Assembly (NCBI RefSeq): GCF_014905175.1
Contig: NC_057790.1
Location: 17,944,469-18,008,468 of the forward strand
DNA: 64,000 bases
Direction: 5' to 3'
DNA from: Aphidius gifuensis
Lineage: Eukaryota > Arthropoda > Insecta > Hymenoptera > Braconidae
The notes beneath the pieces were generated by a model. The model searched no databases. It was not told the DNA's origin and saw only the letters and a list, made by a program, of their open reading frames with translations. Positions 20,926 to 32,710 of this stretch are shown in pieces. How positions within the stretch are numbered: position 1 is the first letter of the stretch; every line of letters starts with the position of its first letter. The position numbers and the translations under genes are program-made.

Positions 20926-23900
20926 GCATCAAGCTGTCTATCTCAAACAGAGTAGACGGCGGTGAATAGGATAGGATGTTTATTTCTTTTCAGCAATGCT
21001 TTTCCCTGTTTAGAGTTATTCTAGATTTATTTTTTCTATATAGTTTTAATCATTCTTTCTAATGCACTTTTCCATTAATTATATAACTCCAGCTTAAAGC
21101 TGAATAATAAGTTTTTAAATAATTTTTTTTATTCAATATATATTTTTTTTAATTGCAACTCAAAGCGCAGTATCCATTATAAAATATAATTCAAATGAAA
21201 AATTTGAGTATTTTTTTTCAATTAAATTTTAATTATCTATCAAGGAAAATAAATATAAACCCATATAATTTTTTAATTTTTTTTATTTAATAATAATTAT
21301 CCAGGAAGCATTTTTTTTTTTTTTTTCTTCGTGTTCTGCTCTTAAATAATATATAAATCGCATCTCTCGTATTAAAATTTCTCAGGTAAATATGTAACCA
21401 ATAACACTATTATTCGTATGTTTATTGCGTACATGTTTTTTTATTTTTTATTTTTGAATAAAACGAGCCAAAGACCCCATCAGTAATAAAGAAGACAAAA
21501 AACTTGCGGGGATCAAAGAATTTCTTTTTTGCCCAGCTGCATTTTTATTATTCTTCTACTGAAAAAAATAAAAAAACTAATAATAATAATAAATAAAAAA
21601 TAACACCTGCATTGTCCCTTTGATCCTTTGTAGAATATTGATTGGTGCAGATTGTTAAATTTAAATTATAACGACAGTCAAACATCTGTCCACATAGTAC
21701 AATATATTTAGGTCCCTAAAAATCCTCGTCAACAGTCTCCATTTTTTCATTTTTCAATAAATATATATCATAAAATTAAAAATATTTAAATTAAAAATTT
21801 ATTTTTAAATGGTCTTAGAGGATTGATGAGACCTGTTTTTGTTATCAATTTTTTTTTTTTTTTTTAAATAATATTAGGTATAGTCGATAGTTATTGCCTA
21901 TTAATGGTTATCAATGAAAAATAAATTTTTGTCAAATTTACAATTGCCAAAATAATTTTGATTAAATAATTTTTTAATACAAAATAATTGTTTTAAAAAA
22001 TAACATGTATAAATTTTTTTTAAAAAGAAATGTTATTTTATTAAAATTTATTTTGTTGATAATTATTTAGTCCATATTATTATGTTTAAAGTTTAATTTG
22101 ACAAAAATTATTTTTATGATATTGTCACTATTATCATACACAATATTTAATCATCAAAATTTTGAAGCTTACATTTTCAATAAACTTTATCTAATTATTT
22201 TTTTTTTATTTATTTTATTTATTCATAGGAAGTTAGGTATTTATTATAGGTAAAATTACTCAGGCCCGGATTATTCAGTTTTTTTTTTTTACTGCTGTAA
22301 AGCCTCATGCACACAAAAAAATTTTCTTTTTGTTTTTAAATTTAATTTATATATTTTCATTGAACTAGGATAAATTATTTTTATACGTCACCTGTATAAT
22401 TTGGTTCTGTGAAATAATAATTAAGATATATATTTTAGCTTTTTTTTTTTTTTTTTTTATTTATTATTAATATTATTATTATTATTTCATTTACTCTTGT
22501 GTTTTATTTTATTATTATTATTTTATTATTTTTTTTATCATCTTTTGTTTGCTTATAACTGGTTAATAATAATTTTTACTTGCCATTTTTTTTCTTAAAT
22601 TATTAATTTATGTTTTATAGTTACTGTCCGTTGACAATACTTATTTATTTTTTTTTTTAAATCTTATCATTTTGTGTATTATTATTATTTTTGCTATTTA
22701 CAAGTAATATACAATATTTTTTTTTTGTTGCTTTTTTTTCTTGCTTATAATGTAAATTGTAATAAGAAAACTTTTCTCGTTTGTTTTTTTTTAAAAGTAA
22801 AGTATAATTATAAATAGAAACTTGAATGCGTATTTAACGCGTTTTTTTTTTTATTTCTGTCTTGAACGATTGTGCGTTCTTGTTGCATCGCAAAACCCAG
22901 TTTCGGAATATAAATACACTTTTTTTATTTAATTTTTATCATTTGCTTTTATTTGCGGTTTACGATAATGTTGATTTTTTTAAAAATTATTTATAAGCTT
23001 TTGAGTTTACTTTATTATTTAATCGCAAAACACGTCACTAATACAGCAAAAAAAAAAAATTCTTCTTTAAAATCACTTTGTCTTCTCCACTGCTGCATTT
23101 TTTTTCTATATATATTTTTTTTTTTTTTGAATTTATAATTAAAAAAAAAAAAAAAAAAAAACGAAACAGATAATAAATTGTTTAATTATTTTTATTTTAT
23201 TTTTTTCATTACAATGACTTCGGCGATTTTGCTTTTAAACAAAACAAAATATCAATAATTTTTTACTCTTTTTTTTTTTTTACTTTTTTTGTTTTTAATC
23301 TAGAAAAAAATATATATCGGAAGATTAGCCATTGAATTTATTTTTTTTTAATTTTTCATATTTTCGTATAATATTTTATTTTAACCGTCAATAAAGTTTC
23401 TTTTTTAACTTTACATGATTAGAAGAAATGGGCCAACATATCCCAACTTATAAATCTAGAAAAAAAAAAAAAAAAAAACTTATTTACAAAAAAAAAAAAA
23501 AAAATTAAAAGACAAACAAATAATAAGTAAAATAAATCTGTACAGTATTTCTTAATTTTTCGATTTTTTAAATTCCTGCGTGAGGATTTTCCATATCATT
23601 TCATAAAGAAAAAAAAAAAAAAACATTTCAATTTCTTTTTTTTTAATTATTGAAATTATCAACAAAGCAAAAAACAATGTTCATCTAAATTTCACCAGAA
23701 AATTTTTCCTTTTTTTTTTTTTTTTTTCACTTTTGAATCTGGTCATTTAAAAACGCAAAAATAAAATAATTTTTTTTCGCTACTTTTTTTTTTTCGATAC
23801 ATACAAGTAGGGTAATTTATCTAAATCTATTATGCCCTAATAATTGTTCATAGGAATATTACAATTAGAGCTAAAAGGTTTTTTTTTTTGTACCATTTGT

Positions 23901-24132
23901 TTTAGGTGGAGAGCACCCACAGTGTGACTCCTCTATATTTATATATTTAAAATGTGTTTTAATATTTTATTGTGTTTATTAAATTATTTTATTTATAATT
24001 TCCTGTGATTCAACTATTTGTTGATTTTTTCACTGGAATTTTAATCACTTTTGTCCTCGATACCGTTAGGGAGTTATTTGATTTTTTTATTATTTTCATT
24101 TCGCATAATTATGGATTTTTTATTTGAAAAAT
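20926..24132. other. AT-rich spacer and probable ZMIZ 3'UTR
   Basis: Long poly-T/poly-A runs and AT-rich sequence with no coding frame or RNA gene recognised. The end nearest 24132 must include the ZMIZ 3'UTR. A TTTATT at 24086-24091 (AATAAA on the minus strand) is the first possible poly(A) signal. Confidence 0.5.
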
Positions 24133-27100
24133 TTAATCAAAGAACGCTAAAATGTCATCATTTGATGATGGATTTCCACTACTTGCACCACTGCTTGGTG
24201 GTGTATTAAGATCTGGTGGATCCAAGTATGATAATAATTCCATTGGATCAACAACATTATCAGGCAAAAGCTAGGGAAAAAAAAATTAAATTAATATTAT
24301 TAATTTGAATGTTAGATATTAATTGCGAATATATTATTAAATATTGTTAAGTAAACTTACATTTAATGCTTCTTGTCCGGTTCCTTCACCAGCAATAACA
24401 GCCGCTGGATCAAAATTAAGATCTGAGGGTATTTCATTTGTGTCATTATTAATATTTGTACTGCCATTGCCCGATGTATTATGACCGCTTGTTGATTCTT
24501 GTGATGCTGGTGGTACACTTGGTGGTCCACTATTACCACCACCAGGTGTATGAGGTGTATGAGGTGTGTGAGGTGTATGAGGAGTATGTGGCATCTAAAA
24601 TTAATTAAAATAGATTATTAATAATCAATAGAATACTTAGAAAAACAATTAGAAAAATTAATATAAGTTTAATAATATTAACCTGATCATTTAGTGTTTT
24701 TTCCATGGCATTTAATGGATCAAGTGAATTAACAGAATCACTTAGATGCGATAGAGGACCAGCCCCATTACTATAATCATTATTACCAGCACTACCACTT
24801 ATTGTATTTATATCATAACTACCACCTGATGTATTACGATGATTAATACTATTATTTGGATATGTATGTGTATTATTTATCATTGAACCACTAACAATAC
24901 TGTTCATATCAGGTGGTATATAAGGACTCATAACTTGATTCATATCCCAATTATTATTCATTGTTGGCATATGCATACTACCAGGTGACATTGCCTTTGT
25001 CATACTGTAACATTGTCTTTGTTTATTTTCACTATCATCTTCTGTTTTAATAATTATTTGGTTTCTTGTTGGTTTCCATTTTGCTGCTGAATCTATCGTT
25101 ATTTCTTCAATGTCTGGACTATTAACTGTTGTTGTTAATACACTCCACATGTATTGATCAACTTCAAGTCCTTCTAATTGTGCTGGTTTTCTATATATAA
25201 TTTAATTTATTTATATTAATAATTGAAATATATATTTTATTTATTTATATTAAAAAAATAATTCAACTTACGTGCAAATTGGACATCTCCAATTACCACG
25301 TTCACAATTTAATTGAAGATATGATTCCAAATCAAAACAGCCTATGTGTTTACAGTCATGTCCTCTTGCTGGTAGTGTGATACGTTTAAATGTTATTGGA
25401 CACTTTAATGAAACCTGATAAATTAAAAAATAAACAAATTTTATTACAATTATTCTATTGTCAATTAATTAATTAATTAATTAACTAATTAATTGTTTTT
25501 TATTATTATTATAAATAAATTACCTTTAATGCTGTTTGTTCAACAACATCCTTTTCCGTTTGTAAACCATTAATATTATTAACTGGCATTGAATTAAAAT
25601 TTCTTTTAATTTTTGTAACACAATGTTCAGCACCAAGTAAACGTTTACGTAATAATCCATGTAATACACTACGTACACTTGGTCTATGTACTAATTGAAG
25701 TACAAATAAATGTGAACAACAACATGCTGATACAGTTATTTGAATTGTATTTCTACCAGATTGGCATACATCTTTGAGGTAAAGTGGCTTATGGGACGTT
25801 TTATTTTCACCTCTATCAATAACAAGAGGTGTTGCATTAACAGATACTTGTACACTTGCTGGCCAATTTGTATTCATTTGTCTGTCTTCATGATGAAAAC
25901 ATTTTAATTGTAATTCCAAATCAGATCGCCAAACAAGTGTTTGATGTACTGTTGATTTTAATTGAAATACATGATTACTAACAGCTAAATTGTGCTGTAG
26001 ACGAAAAGGTGGAAGTATTACACCATCCCGAACGGGGAATGTTAATCTCAATTCATCATCTTCTAGAAAAAAAAATATTAAAATTTAAATTATTAGTTTT
26101 AGTTTTTTTTTTAAATTAAAAATAAAATTTTATTAAAATATTTACTTTGAATGTTGACTGGTTGTTTAATGTCACTAAAGTTTGGTTTAATGTCACTAAA
26201 GTTTGGTTTAATATCCGGATTTGGACTTATATAAGGTGCCATACTAGTTGCTGGTGTAAGTGGTGGCGTGGGATTTCCAGGAATTGGACTGTGTTGATAA
26301 TTCATATTTCCTGTACCAGCAGTTCTCATGCCAGGTACTTCCTGTTGATACTGTTGTTGTTGTTGCTGTTGATTTTGTTGCTGTTGTTGTTGCTGTTGAC
26401 TTTGTTGTTGATGATGTTGATGGTGTTGTTGTTGTTGTTGTTGTTGACTTTGTTGGTGATGATGATGATGTTGTTGTTGATTTTGTTGATGATGTTGTTG
26501 TACTTGTTGTGGATTTTGTTGTTGATGTTGAGGTGTTGGATAGGTTGATGGATTAACATAGCCACTATTATTTGGCTGATGTCCAACAAATTGATTACCA
26601 GGTACTGGATTAATTTGTTGTGATATATTGACTTGTCCAGCTCCATTTGTTCCATAATACTGATTTGTTTGTGATGCTTGTGGATTATATGATGGTGCAG
26701 TTTGTCTCATATTGGTCCCTCTAATCATATTGCTTGGTGGAAATGATTGACTCATTGCTTGTACTTGTTGATACTGTGGATGAAAATTTGGTCTGGATGA
26801 TGGATAATTATTTTGATAATGATTTGGCATATTTCCATAGCCTGGTTGCATTGTTGATGGATTTTGTGTTAAATATGGATTTTGTTGTTGACGTTTTTGT
26901 GCCATATGCATAGCACCACTTGGATATGGTGCTAGCCTACGTGGATAACCTTGTTGTTGTTGTTGCTGTTGTTGTTGTTGTTGTTGTTGCTGTTGTGGTG
27001 ATGGTTGTGATTGTGGTTGTCCTTGCATTTGCATTTTTGCCATTTGCATTGAATTTTGTGAGGCCATCATACTATTTATATTCATATTGCTTGACATATT

Positions 27101-27541
27101 TGTCATTGTATTCATTTGTGTCATACCATTCATACCACTCATACTATTCATTTGACCCATTGATATTGGATTCATGTTCATTCCGTTCATATTATTCATT
27201 GAATTCATTGCATGTACTGGGCCCATTGACGACATATTATTATAATTATTCATACCGACTGGGCCCATACCAGTCATTGGACCACGTTGACCGTAACCCG
27301 TATTATAAGATTGATGATGGCTCATTCCATGACTCTGTAAATACAATTTAAAAAAAATTATAATTTATCTTTCTCATTAATTTAAAAAATTAAAAACAAT
27401 TTTTATTTTTTATTTATAAAATATATATTACAATAATACCTAGCTACGAACCTGATTGAATTGAGCTGGGATGTCCTGGCGGTCCTGCATGGCCACCACG
27501 CAAGCAGTTGCGGTGGCCGTTGCGGTGGCAGCTGCCACCAT
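24133..27541 (-). CDS. tna: ZMIZ / Tonalli SP-RING protein, complete
   Basis: Minus-strand exons: 27541-27452, 27334-26146, 26062-25524, 25414-25272, 25190-24683, 24594-24361, 24270-24133. All phases fit, giving 946 aa. The N-terminus has the Ala/Thr stretch MVAAATATATATA seen internally in vertebrate ZMIZ1. A Met/Asn-rich and Gln-rich region follows to about 400. Then comes the conserved block DDELRLTFPVRDGV...DRQMNTNWPASVQVSVNATP (about 428-590). An SP-RING follows at 607-660 with ligands C611, C627, H629, C632, C650 and C653. The tail keeps the acidic motif DPMELLSYLDPPDL. The family is nuclear, PIAS-like, and acts as SUMO ligase/transcriptional co-regulator; Drosophila Tonalli works with the BRM chromatin remodeller. 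The start is chosen because an in-frame TGA lies at 27628-27626 in the same exon. The vertebrate N-terminal helical domain is absent from this model. Confidence 0.93.
24544..24594 (-). repeat. PHT tripeptide repeat in ZMIZ
   Basis: Five tandem 9-nt units encode MPHTPHTPHTPHTPHTP at the very start of the sixth coding exon. The repeat is in frame. Confidence 0.85.
26168..26209 (-). repeat. 21-bp tandem duplication in ZMIZ exon
   Basis: Two exact copies of a 21-base unit encode a repeated DIKPNFS heptapeptide, with a third partial copy on either side. The identity of the two copies suggests a recent duplication. Confidence 0.85.
26342..26534 (-). repeat. Gln/His-rich tract in ZMIZ
   Basis: CAA/CAG/CAT triplets on the minus strand encode long Gln runs broken by His, Asn and Ser. 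Mixed codons suggest a stabilised rather than a freely expanding tract. Confidence 0.9.
26951..26996 (-). repeat. Poly-Gln run in ZMIZ
   Basis: About 15 consecutive Gln codons, mostly CAA with occasional CAG, near residues 144-158. Confidence 0.9.
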
Positions 27542-27644
27542 CGCCGCGGTACTAAACCCTCGAATACCACCCCCAATTTGGGGCGGCACCTCGCAAGACA
27601 CCCCGGATGATGAAAGTCTTTTATTTCAACCCTTCAACGTATTT
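27542..27644 (-). other. 5'UTR part of first coding exon of ZMIZ
   Basis: The exon opens after a T-rich ...TTATGAATTACAG acceptor at 27644. It contains an in-frame TGA before the ATG, so it is leader sequence. At least one further 5'UTR exon must lie upstream at higher coordinates. Confidence 0.6.
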
Positions 27645-28430
27645 CTGTAATTCATAAAAAAAAACACATTTTCATTAAAGTTATTATGAAAGTTTTATAT
27701 ATATTTTATTATTTTATTTAAAAAATTAAAAAAAGAACAAAAAAATCATCAAAGCAATAGAAAAATAGAGTATGAAAAATATAGAAAAAAAAAATTTCGA
27801 TTTCCGGAGTAGGCATGAATAAAGAATAGAAAAAAAAAAGGAATGTGGCATATTTTCTATTGGTAAAGATTATTTTTCTCTCTCTCTCTTTTTCTTTTAT
27901 TTTGAAATATAAATGACGAAAATTTTTGAGTTCTTTCGAGAACTAAAAAATTTTTTCTTCCCAGCTGGTTGACGAAAGTTGCGCTAGCAATATATATGCT
28001 CGTTGGTTTCTCTTCACCCTGTCGAATAGGGCCCATTGCTTTTCTGTGGGAAATGCACGTGCTCACTATTCACACAGGCGTATAATACACAAAACTGTAT
28101 CCCAAACAAACTATACCTTTACTGGCTATGTATTATACCTTTTCCTTTGGATCGCACGCATCGTTGAATATTATTTTTTTTAAACATACATTTTATTATA
28201 TTTTTTTAAAAATTTTTTATTATACATTAATATATATTTGAAATATAAAAAATATAATTTTACGTAAGTATAATAAAAAATTTCTTAGAAGACTTAAAAA
28301 ATCATTAAAATAAAATAATAAATTTGTTAATAATTTATTTCTAAAATTAAATTTACATATTGATAAAAAACAACCCCCAAATAAATTTCATATATGAATA
28401 TATTAAGTGTGTTGTATAAACGACAAAACA
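27645..28430. other. Upstream flank of ZMIZ, no gene recognised
   Basis: AT-rich with a moderately GC-richer stretch at 27960-28160. That stretch has an open minus-strand reading without recognisable similarity and a palindromic GCACGTGC E-box at about 28055. It could be intron or leader of ZMIZ. Confidence 0.4.
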
Positions 28431-28900
28431 TTGATAAAGAACAAAGGGTAGTTCAATACTCGAACATTTACTAGCTGACGTCATCCATACCGCCCTCTTT
28501 CCCCCAAAAAAAATAAAAAAAAAAATTCTTTTCTCAATGCTCTAGTCTAGCCTCCGTTTGTTCTGTTGAGTCTCCCCTGTTTGCAACCCCTCCGCTGACA
28601 GACTCTCTTTTTTTTTCTATTTTTTTATTTCTTCTTTTTTTGCCTCCCTTCTATCCTTTCTACTGCCCTTCTCATTGCTAGAACTCTCTCTTTTTTATAT
28701 TTTTATTTCTCTCGTCAACTCGTCTCTTCTCGGCGTCGTCGCGGCGCCCAACTACACATACACGCAACAAACAAACTACCACTACCATAAAATTTCTATT
28801 CTCGGATGTCAATATTTCGTCAACTAGAGAAGCTATGAGAAGCTCAACAAAGGGGATGACCTCGAGAGGGTAAGGCCTTTCGTCCGTGGGAGAAAATCCT
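28431..28900. promoter_or_regulatory. GC-elevated, CT-rich promoter-like island
   Basis: Contains a palindromic CRE (TGACGTCA, 28476-28483), long pyrimidine stretches and a CGGCGTCGTCGCGGCGCC core around 28730. It differs from the surrounding AT-rich DNA and lies about 1 kb upstream of the ZMIZ coding start. It is a candidate promoter; the strand is not determined. Confidence 0.35.
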
Positions 28901-30364
28901 GTGAATTATTGTTGTCGATGACACAAGCCACCCTGTTATATTATTTTGTATATTATATTTTTATATGTGTTCAACAAGGATAAACTGTAGTATCGATTGT
29001 GCGTTGACAATTTAACATTTGCAATAATGCAATTTTATTTTTTTCTTGTTCATTATTTCATGGGATTTACCCCACGTGAATTGAAAAAGAAAAAGTAAAA
29101 AAAAAAAATTGTTTTAAATCAATTTTAGGGGTAATAATTGATAAATTATAAAAGTTATTGATTTTTTATTATTTAAATTGACTGATTGCTTAAAAATACA
29201 GATAATAATAATATATACTCAATGAATATTTTTTTTTATTAAATATTTATACGCCTCGTTAGCGAGGCTGTTCATCGTAACCTTCATAACTAAAATATCG
29301 TATAATAAAATTGACCTTCAAAATCAACGAATATTAACCTCTATATAATAAAATCATTAAAAAGTTAAATAAATAAAAAAAAGAACACTCAATTGAGTTA
29401 TTAAATTATTTAGAATTTATTTTTCTTTTAAATAGTGACATGAGTTTAATTAAATGTGTGGATAAACAGTGGTCAGAATAATGGTTGACTTATACCCCTT
29501 AATAGAGAGACAATAAAATAAACATTAAATGCCATTGGTCTGTGTAATAGTTAACCTCGTATTTTAATCGAGCGTTTTCAACACGAAAACTTGTACCAGT
29601 TAGTATGTATATAAATTTTCCATGTATTTGTGTATTTATATAAAAAAAAAAAAGGATAAAACATAAGTATAGTCAGACAAATTCGAGTCGTGTGGCACCC
29701 ACCGTGACTTTGTGTTTAGAACCTCTAAAATTAGCGGTAACACTCACGCATCATTTTTCCCCTTCTATAAAACAGATACCGACGATCCAACTTTAGATAA
29801 AATTTTAGAGACATGCATATATTATTCATTCATTTAAGAAAAATATAAATAATAAAAACAAAAATTAAATGAATAATCTTCTAAATTAAATTTATTAAGT
29901 TATAAACTATCTCTAAATCTTTTCTATATTAAGAAATTAATTCTCTGAAATTTTCAATTCTTGTTAATTTAATACTATTAATCTTAAAAATACAATAGAA
30001 TTTTTTAATATTTCTAAATTATTTTTAGTATAGCATCTTATCTTTTTTTAGAGGAAACCAATTGATTTTTATTTGGTTTCCGTTTATATTTATATATATT
30101 AAATATTATAACTCATTTTTGTTCAAAAAAAATGCCACAAATGTGCCACAAAAATAACAGCTTAACCTCTGTGTTATTTTTCTATTCCCCGTCTCTTGTA
30201 TATATTCATCTCCGCCCTCTTTTGCCCCATTCGAACTTTGGCATATTGAGGGGTTTATGAGAGGGAGCATAAAGTGAGTGCCACTTTTTCTATTCCCCTC
30301 TTTATTCCCCTTTATTTTACCCTCAATATTCTGCCACCTTTTTTCTTTTTTTATATATTCCTTC

Positions 30365-30400
30365 ATGATGATGATGATGATGATGATTATGATGATGATG
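30365..30400. repeat. (ATG)n microsatellite
   Basis: Near-perfect ATG/GAT triplet run with one interruption, ending in CGCGCG. Confidence 0.9.
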
Positions 30401-32623
30401 CGCGCGTCGAATATATTCAGACCAAAATACTTGGACTTTTGTTCACAACACGTGTTGCACACGGGGTCTTTTTCTCTTTTACACTTACTCATTTTATTCA
30501 ACATCTCTTTTACAACTTTATATATGGAACGGAAATAACATCTGCTTCAGAGGGCCAATTCAAAACTTAAAATTTTCCCGCAAACAGTAGTAAATGTTTA
30601 AAAAAAAAAACCTCAAAGAAATAAACAAATATTTAAATATAAAATTTTCACCTATTTTTTTAATATTCTTCATGGACATAAATTGTTTTTTCCTATTTCA
30701 AATAAATCCATTGACAATAAAATACTATTTTTAATTACAAAAATATATATTTAATATTTTTAATTATATATTATATATATGATCAAAAGTATTACGTAAT
30801 CAATTGTGGAACATAATAATGTGTTTAAATATTGCGTCAGGTATCATGTTGCTATAAAACAATGCAAGTTTATATATGGAGATAAATCAATACAATACTA
30901 ATTAAAACAGCATCACTCAAAGATTTATAAATAAATAAATAAATAAAATTTTCTACATCATCAAGTCGAGGCCAAATTAAATATGAATCATTATATATTT
31001 TATTATTTCAAGTATTAAATATAAATATATATAAATTTAAACTTGTTAAATAACAATTTTATTATTGTTATACTATTTTGTATATATTAAAATTTTTAAA
31101 TTTAATATATAAACGTATTAATTCGTTGAAAAACGATAAAAGATTTTGACCTCGTGCGCACAAGGAGTACCGTTGTTACTCGTCACCGTTGCTTCGTCGT
31201 TTCGGTTCGGTTCTTGGGCCAAACTGTAATATATTTTTTTTTTTTATTTCATTTGAAGTGTATATAAGATATATAAAAATTTTCGAATATATATGCGTAC
31301 AAGTATGTAAAATAAAATGAGTATTTGAAACAACATCTCTCCTTCTTTTTCTCTAAAATTATTTGATCATTTTATTTCTTTTTTTAATATATTTTTTTTC
31401 CTCACTTAGTTTGAAGTTTTATTTAACTCTTTATTATAATCATTTGGCCTCGAATACCCGATACGTGGAATAATCTTATATATATGTTTATGAAAAAATA
31501 TAAACACATATATATTTGAAAATAAAATATACAACGCATTAAAAATTGACCGATATATATGATTGTTACGATAATATATTGAGTCGTTATTATATATATA
31601 TATATGTTATCATGTATATATGATTAAATGTCGCTGATTCAATGTTCAACCTTATACCACTTTGCCTGGCTTTACTTTAGCGTGTAAGTCGTAGCTTAAT
31701 GTACATACATTTTGTACTAAAAATAGTCGGTTATTTCGATGAGGCGAATCCGAGGCAAAACTTACGTATATACACTCAAACCACAACAGTATATAGCTGC
31801 TAATAAAATTTTTTTTTTTTATTAAAAACAGATTTATTTCTTGACTTTTTTCTTTTTTTTTTTTTTTTTAAATAATCAATAATGATTTTTGATTAAGCAC
31901 AAAAAGCTTTCATAATATAATTTTTGTATTTGTTTTTTCTTTTAAATTACATAAAATTTTGTTTTACTTTACTTCAAGTATATATATGCGGTATTAAAAT
32001 GTCTATAGAGTATATATACTGGCTGTTTATGTAGTTAAAACTAGAGTTGATTTTATTGATGTTACAGTTAACTGTAAAGAAAAAAAAGTTAAAAGACAAT
32101 AAGTTAATATTACAGTAAAGTCTATTAACTTTTAATATATTTTATTTATTTATTTATAATAAAATTTTTTAGTTTTATTATAATTCAATGGTTGACAGGC
32201 TGTTAATTCAATGATTGGGGATTCTTATTTGATGCTTTTGAGTGGCCGGAAATGAGCCAAATACATACACACTTTCATACGACATACACAAGTATATAAG
32301 CTCGATAATTGTGGTTGGTTTCAAAATGCGGCGTTTCATTTCTCTACTATCGAGAACAACAGGCCTCGCCTTTGAATTTTATGCGTTTTTTTTTTTATTT
32401 TAATTTTTTTTTATATACTCGTTGCTTTCTTCTTTCGTGTATATAATATGTATACTTCGATCTTTGTCTCTCCTTTTATTTATATCATTATTATGAATAT
32501 TTTTTTTTTTTTTTTATTATATCAGTTAGTTTACTCTCCCCCCCTGCATCCCCCGTTGTGTATTCCATAGTAAATGACAAAAGAATCACTCGTTTGTCGT
32601 ATGAAGTTCGGGAGAAAGTTGTT

Positions 32624-32710
32624 GGGTTAAGCTGATTGGATGAATGATGAAATCACGGAAGCTCAGACCAATCATCGTTTGTTGTTACTTTCCCAGAGTA
32701 CGCTTAACCC
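32624..32710. repeat. Nested inverted repeats with CCAAT boxes
   Basis: GGGTTAAGC (32624-32632) pairs with GCTTAACCC (32702-32710). Inside it TGATTGG (32633-32639) pairs with CCAATCA (32668-32674). A third GCTTAACCC occurs at 32951-32959. Promoter-like, function unknown. Confidence 0.6.

Noticed and set aside
26260..27351. Plus-strand frames of Val/Leu repeats opposite ZMIZ
   Set aside because: They are the antisense of the CAA/CAG poly-Gln codons.
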